15,097 nt of DNA from Crocinitomicaceae bacterium (GCA_024643585.1 JAHEMP010000024.1:1-15097), one strand, 5' to 3'. Counted from the first letter of the stretch, positions 1 to 8,753 are shown. Notes: generated by a model from the sequence alone, not told the origin. Numbers and translations: made by a program.

Positions 1-1470
1 GTCTGAGATTTTAAAGGCAGCTGGATATGATGTGATTAAAACTCAAATAGTAAACGACAGAGGAATACACATCTGCAAGAGTATGTTGGCTTGGGACAAA
101 TTTTCTCCTTTGAATGAAAAGGAGAAAAAGAAACGCCGACTAATACCGGGTTAAAAGGGGATAAGCTGGTTGGAAAATACTATGTAGAATTTGATAAAAA
201 TTTCGTTTCCGAAGCCAAAAGCATCATTGTAAATTGGGAAAATGGCAATTTTGATGGTTTTTCAGAAGAAATAATAAACGAGTATAAACGACTTCAGTCC
301 TCTAAAAACGGGAAGGATGAAAAGGCAATTAAGGGAATTAATGATAAAATTCTTGATTTAGCCAAAAATCAAACTTCCTTATTGCTTGAGGCAAAGGAAA
401 TGTTGGTTAAATGGGAAGCAAAAGACCCACAAACTTATTTGTTGTGGACGACAATGAATGGTTGGGTGTATGAAGGTTTTGCTAAGACCTACGAAAGAAT
501 GCAAGTCGATTTTGATAAAATTTATTACGAATCGGATACCTATATTATTGGGAAAGATTTAGTGGTTGAGGGTTTAGAAAAAGGACTTTTTGCCAAACGC
601 GAAGATGGTTCCATTTGGGTGGATTTGACTGCTGACGGCTTGGATGAAAAATTATTACTCCGTTCTGACGGTACGGCAGTATACATGACCCAAGATATGG
701 GAACTGCTTTCGACCGTTATCGAGATTATCCGAATTTGAATGGAATTGTATATACAGTTGGAAATGAGCAAGATTATCACTTCCAAGTGTTGTTTTTGAT
801 ATTAAAAAAATTAGGTTATTCTTGGGCTAAGAATTGCAAACATTTGAGCTACGGAATGGTTGATTTACCTTCAGGTAAGATGAAGTCGAGAGAAGGAACC
901 GTGGTCGATGCAGACGATTTGATGGAGGAAATTGTTGGAAAAGCGAAAGATGCGACCTTGGATCGCGGTCACATTGAAGGCATGAAACCTGCTGAAATTG
1001 ATGAATTGTGCAACATGATAGGTATGGGCGGTTTAAAATATTACTTGCTTAAAGTAGATCCCAAAAAACGAATGATGTTTAATCCCGAGGAATCGATAGA
1101 ATTAAACGGAAACACGGGTCCATTTATTCAATATGCTTATGCACGTATTCAATCTCTATTGAGAAAAGCGGAAGTTAGCGAGGTATCTACCACCGAATCA
1201 TTTTTAGCGGAAGAGATTGACGTTATAAAAATAATGAATGAAGCTCCAAGAGTTGTGTTAGAGGCAGCAGAAAATTTATCTCCAGCTGTTTTAGCCAATT
1301 ATTTATACGAGTTGGTTAAAAGTTTCAATCATTTTTATCAGAATGTCTCTATTTTCAACGAAGAGGATTTGGCACTGCAAAACCGAAGACTTGTTCTAGC
1401 CAAAAATGTGGGTGAAATTATTCACGATTTCTGCCATCTATTGGGTATTTCGGTTCCTGAAAAAATGTAA
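1..1470 (+). CDS. argS: Arginyl-tRNA synthetase, 5'-truncated by the window edge and with an apparent frame break
   Basis: Class I aminoacyl-tRNA synthetase that attaches arginine to tRNA-Arg in the cytoplasm. The N-terminal domain and HIGH motif lie outside the window. The visible part starts in the catalytic core (frame beginning at base 2, residues SEILKAAGYDVIKTQIVNDRG). It continues with NGWVYEGF, the KMSK-type loop KMKS (877-888) followed by REGTVVDADDL, and a C-terminal DALR anticodon-binding domain (about 1120-1470) ending in GISVPEKM. Codons run in frame 2 up to about base 130 and in frame 1 from there to the TAA at 1468-1470; read straight through, frame 2 stops at 152-154. One extra A in the run at 125-129 would restore a continuous E-K-K-E-T-P reading. 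This is either a homopolymer sequencing or assembly error, or a real mutation. The identity is certain; whether the gene is intact is not. Confidence 0.93.
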
Positions 1471-1478
1471 TAGGTTTT

Positions 1479-1508
1479 ACCTACTCTAAAACACGTTTTA
1501 GAGTAGGT
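1479..1508. terminator. Convergent hairpin between argS and the M1 peptidase gene
   Basis: Perfect inverted repeat: ACCTACTCTAAAAC (1479-1492) faces GTTTTAGAGTAGGT (1495-1508). As RNA it would form a 13-bp stem with a CACG loop. It starts 9 nt after the argS stop, and the TAA of the - strand peptidase gene (1498-1500) lies inside the right arm. The tail is only moderately T-rich on the + strand (TTCTAATTT) and is not T-rich on the - strand. It is therefore a probable shared terminator or mRNA 3'-end stabiliser rather than a textbook intrinsic terminator. Confidence 0.72.
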
Positions 1509-4485
1509 TTCTAATTTGGAACGGGTGCGTCAAGACATTCAAATGAATGCTAAATCTAATCTTGTTCAAATAAGAATTAGTAGTGTAACTATCCATTAAA
1601 TTTTGACTCATCACAATTGGAAAATGGATCTGAAATATTCGTCTGAATTTGATTCCTACTCCTACGTTCCAGACACCTTCAATTTTATTATTGCTTGAAA
1701 AAGCCCCGGCATCCGCAAATACACCCAATCCAGGGAAATTAATTGGAACCTCGACAAACAAATTTGCGGTAGTCATCCAATCGGATGCATTCCCGAAAGA
1801 TGCAGTTGACTTAAATCCACCCATGTTGTCTGCTCGTAATTGGTTATAAACAGAGCCTGTTCCTGGGGTTCTATTGAAAAACAAGTCATCAAAGAATAAA
1901 TCTTGAACTCCATTATTTCCAGCTAATGCAAATTTAGTATTCTCGTATTCACTTGGATCACTTGTTATTGACCATATTTTACCACCAAATAGACGCAGTT
2001 CAACCCACTTATCTTTTTTGTTTTTCATGTAACGATAACGATATGTTGAAGTAATCATACTTCTCGTAGCGTTCGTAGATAATTTTAAATTTTCATAATA
2101 GTCTGTTTTCACATGCGTTTCCCATTGATGATCTGCACGATCGTAATTCAATAGATAGTCTATATAAGCGCCAACCGAAGTTTGTTCTCTAACGGCAAGG
2201 ACATCCTGTCGAACCAATGTTTTTACCAATATTTCATTCGACCATGGTTTCATTGCTTTTCTATTCCCCAATTTCATTCGTACATATGGGCTTGCCGCAT
2301 AATAGTAGTCGTTGTTTCCTCTAGAAAGGTCGTCCATTTTAAAGCTTCTTACGGAAACTCCAATTTTCGTTTGTTTCACTAGGTTTTTGGGTAAAAAGGA
2401 ATAGGAAAAATCACCGAGACCTGAAACCATTTGACGACCAAAAGAATACATTGGAGCAATATAAAACTGAAATGGATTGGTTGGAAAGGCAACGTTGTGT
2501 ATGGCTGCACCCAACATAAACTTATCTGAATTGTTGTAACCTAAAACAGGTGTCCAAAATAGATTTCTAGCGTTGGCCTCGTTATCTCCTCCAAAGTATT
2601 CTAATTTCAATGGTTCGAGTTTGCCAAACAACCTACCAGCAGACCATGTATTGTTATTTCTATTGATTTCTGGAATATTATTTAAGGAATCTATTTGAAC
2701 TTTGTTAACTTCATATTCAGAGACAATTTCACGTTTTCTTGAGACGCCATTTTCTAACCAAATTGTTTCTTGATCACCGTCAGTTTTATTAAGTGTTACA
2801 GGAATTGGTCCGTCTACTTGACCGACATTCTTCACTACTGTTCTTGTTTTCCCATTTTTTGATTTAACCTTTTTGACTTTGTAATCAATGTGATTTGTTG
2901 TTTGAATTAAATCTGTAAAAAACCAATCTAAATTTTTTCCAGTTTTCTCCTCAAAAACGGCTTTTAAATCTTCCGGTTGAGGGTGTTTAAATTTCCATCT
3001 TTCAAAATATTCAGACATAGTTTCGTCGAATTTTTCATCACCGAGATAGCTTTTCAGATAATGAAAAACTAAACCTGTTTTTTGGTACATCACCAATCCA
3101 TAATTCAAGGATAGAAAGTCCTCACTTTTGGTTTCAATGGGCTGGTCTTCTCCAAATCGAGTCATTAACTGAAATTGAATATCCGCTTGGTCATGATAAT
3201 CCAAATCATTGAAATGAAACATTCCATTCAAGACCATGTCGCTAAGACGTGTGTTGCCAGGGTATTTTGTTTGGATGTATCGTATTTCATTGAGTGTATT
3301 TAGTCCTTCGTCCATCCAACCATGGTCACGTTCATTTGAACCAAGAATACCGTAAAACCAGTTGTGTCCTACTTCGTGTACAATCACCACTTCCAATTCG
3401 TTGGCGTTAGAAGCATTACCAATTACCGTTATATTTGGATATTCCATACCGCCTCCAGCGCTAATGGTTCCGTCAACAGCTGTTACTTGATTGTACGGAT
3501 AATCTCCGTTCCAAAGAGAGTAGTAGTACGTTCCGTCTTTTAAATATTCAGATGCGTTTTTCCATAAATTGGCATTTTGTGGTGTGAACAATGCCCAGGT
3601 AGTGACTTTGCGCTTGGAGTGAGGTAATTCTACTTCATCTTTAAGGACATGATATCTTTTGTCTGCAAACCATGCAAAATCATGCACATTAGTTTGAGTA
3701 TAACGAATCGTTTTCCTTTTTTCAGATGATGCTGGGAACTTCTCACTACCTGATTTTTTATAGTCTGAAACGACTAGGAAATTTTGTGTTTCTTCGGCTC
3801 TAATAGATAAAAATTCTTTTTCACTTTCCGTTTGCAAATCACCCGTAGCGCCTACTACATAGTTTTCTGGTAGAGTGATGCTAACATCGTAACTTCCATA
3901 TTCTGAATAAAACTCGCCCTGATTTAAATAAGGCATGGCGTGCCAGCCATTCTTATCGTATACTGCTGGTTTAGGATACCATTGTGTAATTTGATAAGAT
4001 TGACCAATATGCCCTAATCGAGATATTTTTCCTGAAGGAATTTTGACTTGAAAAGGGGTTGTTATCTTAATACTCTCTCCGGAAAGAAGAGGTTTTGACA
4101 AAAATAATTTTGCAATGTCCGGATTTTTAGTATCCAATTCCCAATTTGCTTTTGAACCATCAATTTGAAAGTCAACGTCACCCATGAATCCTTTGATGCT
4201 GTCGTTTCCGAATACAAGCAATTCGTTACCTTCTTGATAAAGTTGTTTCGCTAAAGCAGTTTTACCGTTTTTATAAGCGTTGGCCCACAAGTGTAAATAG
4301 ATATAATCCAAGGCATCTGGGCTATTGTTAATGTATTCCATTTCAATATTTCCTTTCAAGAAATGGTCGACATCGTTCAGTTCTACGTCTATTTTGTAAT
4401 TGACAGTTTGTTGCCAATAGTTTTGACTAAATATACCTTGCGAAAAAAAGAGTAGTAAAGTAAAAAGAATAAAGTTGGGTTTCAT
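1498..4485 (-). CDS. M1 family metallopeptidase with a C-terminal outer-membrane beta-barrel-like region
   Basis: Secreted gluzincin-type zinc aminopeptidase, 995 aa from the chosen start. Residues 1 to about 20 form a signal peptide (MKPNFILFTLLLFFSQGIFS, followed by QN). The M1 fold follows, with a GGMEYP substrate-binding motif (about 345-350), the zinc site HEVGH (370-374) with the third ligand Glu393 in DEGLN (HEXXH-X18-E), and a likely catalytic Tyr467 in YQKTG. After a linker, roughly 640-995 is rich in alternating aromatic/polar strands, including GYNNSDKFMLGAAIHN and VFADAGAF, and resembles an Omp85/surface-antigen barrel; this is a pattern judgement. An upstream ATG at 4524 would add 13 residues before the signal peptide, but it lies inside the promoter (4504-4536), so the ATG at 4485 is preferred; an ATG at 4491 is also possible. 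Likely role: trimming peptides at the cell surface. Substrate unknown. Confidence 0.9.
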   Translation of the reverse strand: MKPNFILFTLLLFFSQGIFSQNYWQQTVNYKIDVELNDVDHFLKGNIEMEYINNSPDALDYIYLHLWANAYKNGKTALAKQLYQEGNELLVFGNDSIKGFMGDVDFQIDGSKANWELDTKNPDIAKLFLSKPLLSGESIKITTPFQVKIPSGKISRLGHIGQSYQITQWYPKPAVYDKNGWHAMPYLNQGEFYSEYGSYDVSITLPENYVVGATGDLQTESEKEFLSIRAEETQNFLVVSDYKKSGSEKFPASSEKRKTIRYTQTNVHDFAWFADKRYHVLKDEVELPHSKRKVTTWALFTPQNANLWKNASEYLKDGTYYYSLWNGDYPYNQVTAVDGTISAGGGMEYPNITVIGNASNANELEVVIVHEVGHNWFYGILGSNERDHGWMDEGLNTLNEIRYIQTKYPGNTRLSDMVLNGMFHFNDLDYHDQADIQFQLMTRFGEDQPIETKSEDFLSLNYGLVMYQKTGLVFHYLKSYLGDEKFDETMSEYFERWKFKHPQPEDLKAVFEEKTGKNLDWFFTDLIQTTNHIDYKVKKVKSKNGKTRTVVKNVGQVDGPIPVTLNKTDGDQETIWLENGVSRKREIVSEYEVNKVQIDSLNNIPEINRNNNTWSAGRLFGKLEPLKLEYFGGDNEANARNLFWTPVLGYNNSDKFMLGAAIHNVAFPTNPFQFYIAPMYSFGRQMVSGLGDFSYSFLPKNLVKQTKIGVSVRSFKMDDLSRGNNDYYYAASPYVRMKLGNRKAMKPWSNEILVKTLVRQDVLAVREQTSVGAYIDYLLNYDRADHQWETHVKTDYYENLKLSTNATRSMITSTYRYRYMKNKKDKWVELRLFGGKIWSITSDPSEYENTKFALAGNNGVQDLFFDDLFFNRTPGTGSVYNQLRADNMGGFKSTASFGNASDWMTTANLFVEVPINFPGLGVFADAGAFSSNNKIEGVWNVGVGIKFRRIFQIHFPIVMSQNLMDSYTTNSYLNKIRFSIHLNVLTHPFQIRNLL

Positions 4486-4503
4486 GTGCATACAATTGTT
4501 TGA

Positions 4504-4536
4504 CAAAAATAGTCGAATTCTCATCTTCTTAACAAA
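4504..4536 (-). promoter_or_regulatory. Bacteroidota-type promoter of the M1 peptidase gene
   Basis: Read on the - strand, TTTG (4533-4536) is followed after 21 nt by TATTTTTG (4504-4511). This matches the known Bacteroidota -33/-7 consensus TTTG and TAnnTTTG. Transcription would start near 4497, about 12 nt before the ATG at 4485. The TTTG is formed by the end of the poly-T tail of the preceding gene's terminator. Confidence 0.68.
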
Positions 4537-4564
4537 AAAAAGTCGTTCCGAATTCGGAACGACT
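4534..4564 (-). terminator. Intrinsic terminator of the T9SS-secreted protein gene
   Basis: A perfect 10-bp stem, AGTCGTTCCG (4541-4550) and CGGAACGACT (4555-4564), surrounds an AATT loop. On the - strand it is followed by an uninterrupted run of T (complement of 4534-4540). It lies about 20 nt past the stop codon at 4585, which is textbook geometry for transcription on the - strand. Confidence 0.9.
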
Positions 4565-4584
4565 TTTCACAAAATTAATTGCTT

Positions 4585-7029
4585 TTATTTAACAATCTTA
4601 ATGGTTGTTTCTCCATTTTTAGAGGAGAATTTGAGGAAGTAAACACCTTTTTCCCATAACGATGTTGAAATTGCAGTAGACTTTACAAACGTATTGCCAT
4701 TGGATACAACTCGTCCGTTCACGTCCATTATTTCAAATGAAATGATTGTATTTGAAGTATTTTCTATGTTCAATTCATCAATAACTGGATTTGGATATAC
4801 ACGAATCGAATTCGACAGGTTATTCTCTTCGATTCCAAATGTTCCGGTTAAAGCAACGCATGCAGAATTAGTAGAACAGTTACCTTCTGTAATCATGACC
4901 AAGTAACTTCCACTTGTAGTTGCTGTAAAGGACTGATTCGTTGCGCCGTTTATAGGTAAATTATTTGAACAATCTACCCATTGGTACGTAATGTTTGCGC
5001 CCGTCGCTGTTGCAGTTGCAGTTGTTGAAGTTGTACTCACCATATTTGATGGAGGAATACATGTATCAACAAAACTTGATACACCACAAGGGAATAACTG
5101 ATATCCTGAATCATATGGGGATGAATTGTCAAATTGACCTCCAATACCCGTAACATTAAATAGACCTTGAGGTGCCGGAGTTCCAGGAATGTCGGTATCC
5201 GAATCTATACGCATTACAAAAGTATTGACACCGTCGGTTACATTAACATTCGTAGAACCTGTTCCAAATGTTGCCATTGGAGTTACCAAAGAAAGTAGTT
5301 TCATTGAAATGTATTGTGATTCAGTCGTTTCGTCTAATGTCGTAACAACCGTTGGTGCCATAATTGCAACTCCTTGGTCTAAAACTTCAATAGAATCAGC
5401 AAAAACTTCAAGTAAACCGTTGAATTGCTCAATCTTTCCAAAAACTCTAAGTGAATCTCCTTCTAATGGATTATTGTATCCTGAAACGTTTGCAAAATTG
5501 AAGACGTTAATTCCTGAACCAGATCCGTCGATCATTGTTAAACTATATCCAGAATTTCCATCAAAATCCATACAATAAATAGTACCGGTTAATTCAACAA
5601 GAACATTTAGCGAATCAGCTACTCCAGTTGAATTGACAGTAGAAATTTGGTCTATTGTATAGTATGTATAATCGCTTGCTGTTCCAAAGACATAAACGGT
5701 ATCATTTACGGCTCCGTTTGATGTAGCGATAATATTTCCAGCTAAATTCCCTGCTGCAGCCGCATTTGCTCTTGCGTGAATGGTAGTACTTGGCACTGCT
5801 CCAGCAGTTTGTGTTAGAACAATTGAATTTGTAAAACCAGTACCAGGTGTCAAAGAAATTTGAAAATTGGTTGGTGCTGAAATGGTAATATTACCTGTTA
5901 AACCAAGTCCAGATGCGGTAAAGGTTTGCTCTGCTGAAGGTGTTCCCACCAAATGGTCAAAGCCTGATAGCGTATCCGGTGTTAAGGAAATAACCGGAAT
6001 AGCCGAGGAACATGCTCCTGGATCGGTGATTATTTGAGTCATTGTACATCCCATTGTGGAATTGTCTGAAATAGTCACAGTTACATTTCCTGCCCCTGCA
6101 GAACCTGCCTGCAATTGGAAAGATGTAGCTGAGCCGTAAGTGCCAGTGGTTGGTGTAATTGTTCCCGAAGGAACCGAAACGGTATAGGTAGTTCCCAATG
6201 TAAGTCCTGTTGGGTTCAAGCTAAATGTCAAATAATCGTCAGCTGGTACAGACCCGGTCCCGGCGTCGTTACACGTTAAAGCCGTTATTCCAGAATTCAA
6301 AAGATTACATCCTGAAGCGCCAGCTGGCGTTACAGAAGCAAATGTTGATCCTGCACGAATTTCGTCAATTTCAATGTCTCCAGTTCCAGTAGATTGGCGA
6401 ATAAAAATAGAGGCAAAACTTGCAAAAGCTCCTGTATTGGTGTTATCTGTAAGGGTCGCTACGGGGGCTGCAGCTCCAGGTGTTGGGTTTACATATAATT
6501 TAGCAACATGGGGAGAAACAGTGGTATCCAAACTTACTACAACAAATACAGGTGTATTTATGGCATATTCTGCGGTAGTAAATGCCGTTGCATTTCCTGA
6601 GTTGGAAATACCTAATTTAAATGTATTAGTTGCTACACCTTGCTTTATCCACAATCTTGCCCAGAGTATAGTCAATGTTCCACCTGCAGTACCTCCAAAT
6701 CCGTAGAAATAAGCTCCTCCAGCAGCGGTAGAAGTGTTAGCTGTACTTGGTACACTCATAATCATTGATGTATATCCAGTGCCTGTTATTCCTGAAAGTG
6801 GAATGTTTACATCTTCCGTTCCATTCGCCAATACGGCTTTGTTTCCTGTAGAGGCGGCTAATCCAGGGTAGGACAAACTAGAAGTAGTGGTAATTATTTG
6901 ACCAGCAGTTCCACTGTGCGTAGTCCAACCATTCGCATTCAAAGCTCCCGTGTAATTGAATACGTCGACAACCTGTGCAAAAGAAATTTGTGTGAAAAGT
7001 AATGCAATAAGTAGTATAGATTTTTTCAT
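4585..7029 (-). CDS. Large secreted multidomain protein with a T9SS type A C-terminal sorting domain
   Basis: Exported, probably cell-surface or released protein of 814 aa; no enzymatic domain recognised. Residues 1-18 are a signal peptide (MKKSILLIALLFTQISFA). About 20-235 look like a jelly-roll/LamG-like beta domain ending in IEIDEIRAGSTF. About 240-340 is a Cys-containing beta module with VPADDYLTFSLNP. About 345-450 is an Ig/fibronectin-like repeat of a kind common in flavobacterial adhesins (SAEQTFTASG). About 455-653 look like two OB-fold-like segments, the second with GQFDNSSPYDSGYQLFP. About 657-730 is a Cys-rich Ig/PKD-like module with TYQWVDC. Residues 742-814 are the type A sorting domain (RVYPNP, MDVNGRVV, GVYFLKF, ending IKIVK), which directs export through the type IX system. 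The gene looks monocistronic, with its own promoter candidate and a strong terminator. The sorting domain is certain; the middle domain names are approximate. Confidence 0.92.
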   Translation of the reverse strand: MKKSILLIALLFTQISFAQVVDVFNYTGALNANGWTTHSGTAGQIITTTSSLSYPGLAASTGNKAVLANGTEDVNIPLSGITGTGYTSMIMSVPSTANTSTAAGGAYFYGFGGTAGGTLTILWARLWIKQGVATNTFKLGISNSGNATAFTTAEYAINTPVFVVVSLDTTVSPHVAKLYVNPTPGAAAPVATLTDNTNTGAFASFASIFIRQSTGTGDIEIDEIRAGSTFASVTPAGASGCNLLNSGITALTCNDAGTGSVPADDYLTFSLNPTGLTLGTTYTVSVPSGTITPTTGTYGSATSFQLQAGSAGAGNVTVTISDNSTMGCTMTQIITDPGACSSAIPVISLTPDTLSGFDHLVGTPSAEQTFTASGLGLTGNITISAPTNFQISLTPGTGFTNSIVLTQTAGAVPSTTIHARANAAAAGNLAGNIIATSNGAVNDTVYVFGTASDYTYYTIDQISTVNSTGVADSLNVLVELTGTIYCMDFDGNSGYSLTMIDGSGSGINVFNFANVSGYNNPLEGDSLRVFGKIEQFNGLLEVFADSIEVLDQGVAIMAPTVVTTLDETTESQYISMKLLSLVTPMATFGTGSTNVNVTDGVNTFVMRIDSDTDIPGTPAPQGLFNVTGIGGQFDNSSPYDSGYQLFPCGVSSFVDTCIPPSNMVSTTSTTATATATGANITYQWVDCSNNLPINGATNQSFTATTSGSYLVMITEGNCSTNSACVALTGTFGIEENNLSNSIRVYPNPVIDELNIENTSNTIISFEIMDVNGRVVSNGNTFVKSTAISTSLWEKGVYFLKFSSKNGETTIKIVK

Positions 7030-7054
7030 AGTAATCTGTGTTTTTATTTGACCG

Positions 7055-7062
7055 TAAAGGTA
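7055..7062 (-). promoter_or_regulatory. Possible -7 box of the T9SS-secreted protein gene
   Basis: On the - strand TACCTTTA lies 25 nt upstream of the ATG and matches TAnnTTTG at five of the six fixed positions. No clear TTTG is found at the expected distance upstream; only a T-rich stretch is present. This is a weak candidate based on position and motif alone. Confidence 0.35.
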
Positions 7063-7110
7063 CTATAGAAGTCGTAAATATAAAAATATGATTATTAAGT
7101 TTTTATGAAC

Positions 7111-7136
7111 AAAAAAGGCGAGTATGTTACCCGCCT
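7111..7136 (-). terminator. Intrinsic terminator of the DUF4369/thioredoxin-fold gene
   Basis: On the - strand AGGCGGGTA pairs with TACTCGCCT (one G-U wobble) around a 3-nt ACA loop, and is followed by TTTTT from the A-run at 7111-7115. It lies 21 nt past the stop codon at 7158 and before the next gene's promoter region. Confidence 0.85.
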
Positions 7137-7157
7137 ATTATAATTGTTTTATTATCG

Positions 7158-8687
7158 TTAATCTTTCATGTGTTCATCTTCCTCAGGATCTGGAGGATAA
7201 AGTTTTACGGCATCCTTAACATTTTGCAAACGGTCCAACATATCTTCTAACTGTGAAACAGTCAGTTGTTTGCCAATAATCTTTTTGTCTTTGTCCAAAA
7301 CAAATACTCTTGGATTTGAATAAATGTCATAGGTCAACGAGAAGTTTAAGGATTTGTAATCCGTGTACCTCGGAACAACCACTTCTGGCGTTTTCGTTGC
7401 CACATCGTACAAGTCTTGGGTTAAAGCTACGTTTATAAAGGTTAAACCATTTTTGGAAATGAACGTTTTCCATTTTTGGAAATCTTCCCCCATCGCTTTG
7501 CAAACGGCAAATACTTCAATATTTCTAGCTTTCCACTTCTCTGCGTATAACTTTTGAATTTTTGGAGTCGTTTTTTTGCAATGTCCACAGTCTGGATCCC
7601 AGAAATACAAAATAGTATAATCGGCGTTGATGCTATAAAAATCATGAAACGCTTTATCGGTTGTGTCTCTCAAACTAATATTAGGAGGTACTATACCCAA
7701 AACCGTGTTTTTTTGTGCTGGTATTTTATCACAAAGTTCAATCAATTTATCTTCAGGCATCCAGAAGGCTGGCGATTTGCCGTCTTCATTAAATGTACAG
7801 AAATATCTATCTGCCATCAATACATATACCTTGTCCATTCCCATTTGATTGCTTTTTTGGGAAGTGGTAATAATGGTTGTGACGCAATATCTAAAGAATT
7901 CAGATTTTTGATTGAGCGAATCACATAAACGAAATGCATATTTGTTGATTGTATCCCAATGCTGAACCATCATGTTTTTACCAAAATAAGTCTCTAGTTT
8001 GTTTCCAAAAATTGGAGAGTTCACCAAACGGTCATCTGTAAAGTCGACATTATCAAAATAATGATCTCTGTAATAGTGGTAATTAAAGTCTGGATCTATT
8101 TTTTCACCTTTTTCATTCAGCGGTGCAGGTGGCACCACGATATCCATGGACATTTTAACCAACTTAGACACCAAGGTAGTTTTATTGTCTTCGATTAGTT
8201 TATTTTGATAAGCTATTACTTCTTTTGATAGGTTTTCTATTTCTTCTGTTTTGGCTGCAAATTCCGGAGAATCTTTGTCTAAAGCCTTTCTAGCATCTGT
8301 CAAATTGTTGGCCTTCCCTCTTTGGGTCGATAAATAAGCCACATAGTCCAAAAAGATTTTATTTTCCACGGATTTTTTCACCTTCAAATTTTCGGTCAAT
8401 TGTGGCATGGCCGTTTCCATGCTTATGTCTTCATTGTTGTAAATGAATTCAAAAAACTTCTGACCAGGCAACAATAAACCCAACATCCCTGGTTTTTGTT
8501 TTTTACCATCGAATTCTACAATACCATTTTTGATTTGAGCTGTATCAGCATAAAGTAAGTTTTTACCATAATACTTAATCAAATGCACAGTCGTATCTTT
8601 TACTCCTGTAACCTTGAATTTAAGTTTTTGACCAAACACAAAGGTGCTTGTGGCGAAAAGAAATGCAATAAGGATAAAGTTTTTCAT
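7158..8687 (-). CDS. Exported DUF4369/DUF5106-type protein with a C-terminal thioredoxin-like domain
   Basis: Probably a periplasmic thiol-disulfide protein, 509 aa. Residues 1-19 are a signal peptide (MKNFILIAFLFATSTFVFG). About 20-115 match the DUF4369 pattern of small beta-rich N-terminal domains (VTGVKDTTVHLIKYYG). About 110-340 form a helical middle region like DUF5106. About 345-490 is a thioredoxin fold with the redox motif CGHC (367-370, in WDPDCGHCKKTTP) and the cis-proline region SNPRVFVLD (Pro459). The family commonly follows the TlpA/ResA pattern, so a reductase role in envelope protein folding or cytochrome maturation is plausible, but the substrate is unknown. The C-terminus is acidic (PPDPEEDEH). 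The gene stands alone between its own promoter and terminator. The fold is clear; the DUF assignments are from memory of the family. Confidence 0.87.
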   Translation of the reverse strand: MKNFILIAFLFATSTFVFGQKLKFKVTGVKDTTVHLIKYYGKNLLYADTAQIKNGIVEFDGKKQKPGMLGLLLPGQKFFEFIYNNEDISMETAMPQLTENLKVKKSVENKIFLDYVAYLSTQRGKANNLTDARKALDKDSPEFAAKTEEIENLSKEVIAYQNKLIEDNKTTLVSKLVKMSMDIVVPPAPLNEKGEKIDPDFNYHYYRDHYFDNVDFTDDRLVNSPIFGNKLETYFGKNMMVQHWDTINKYAFRLCDSLNQKSEFFRYCVTTIITTSQKSNQMGMDKVYVLMADRYFCTFNEDGKSPAFWMPEDKLIELCDKIPAQKNTVLGIVPPNISLRDTTDKAFHDFYSINADYTILYFWDPDCGHCKKTTPKIQKLYAEKWKARNIEVFAVCKAMGEDFQKWKTFISKNGLTFINVALTQDLYDVATKTPEVVVPRYTDYKSLNFSLTYDIYSNPRVFVLDKDKKIIGKQLTVSQLEDMLDRLQNVKDAVKLYPPDPEEDEHMKD

Positions 8688-8722
8688 AATTTGAATTGTA
8701 TGTTTTCTTTTAAATTGACGAA

Positions 8723-8753
8723 CAAAAATAATAATGGTGAAGGTTTTAACAGA
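8723..8753 (-). promoter_or_regulatory. Promoter of the DUF4369/thioredoxin-fold gene
   Basis: On the - strand TATTTTTG (8723-8730) is a perfect TAnnTTTG -7 box. A near-consensus TCTG (8750-8753) lies 19 nt upstream, the expected place for the -33 TTTG. Predicted transcription start is near 8716, giving a leader of about 28 nt. A 23-bp palindrome touches the upstream end of this promoter. Confidence 0.6.

Noticed and set aside
4486..4524. Longer start (ATG at 4524) for the M1 peptidase
   Set aside because: It adds 13 residues before a clean signal peptide and its start codon lies inside the predicted promoter, upstream of the expected transcription start.
4990..5040. Short GTTGCA/GTTGTT-like repeats
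   Set aside because: They encode a Thr/Ala-rich linker (TTATATATG) between modules of the T9SS protein; this is ordinary low complexity, not a DNA repeat element.
5189..5578. 129-codon + strand open frame inside the T9SS protein gene
   Set aside because: It is antisense to a well-supported gene, has no recognisable domain, and arises from the Ser/Thr/Val-rich composition of the opposite strand.
7554..7928. 124-codon + strand open frame inside the thioredoxin-fold gene
   Set aside because: It is an antisense shadow of a clear protein family member, with no promoter box and no family match recognised.
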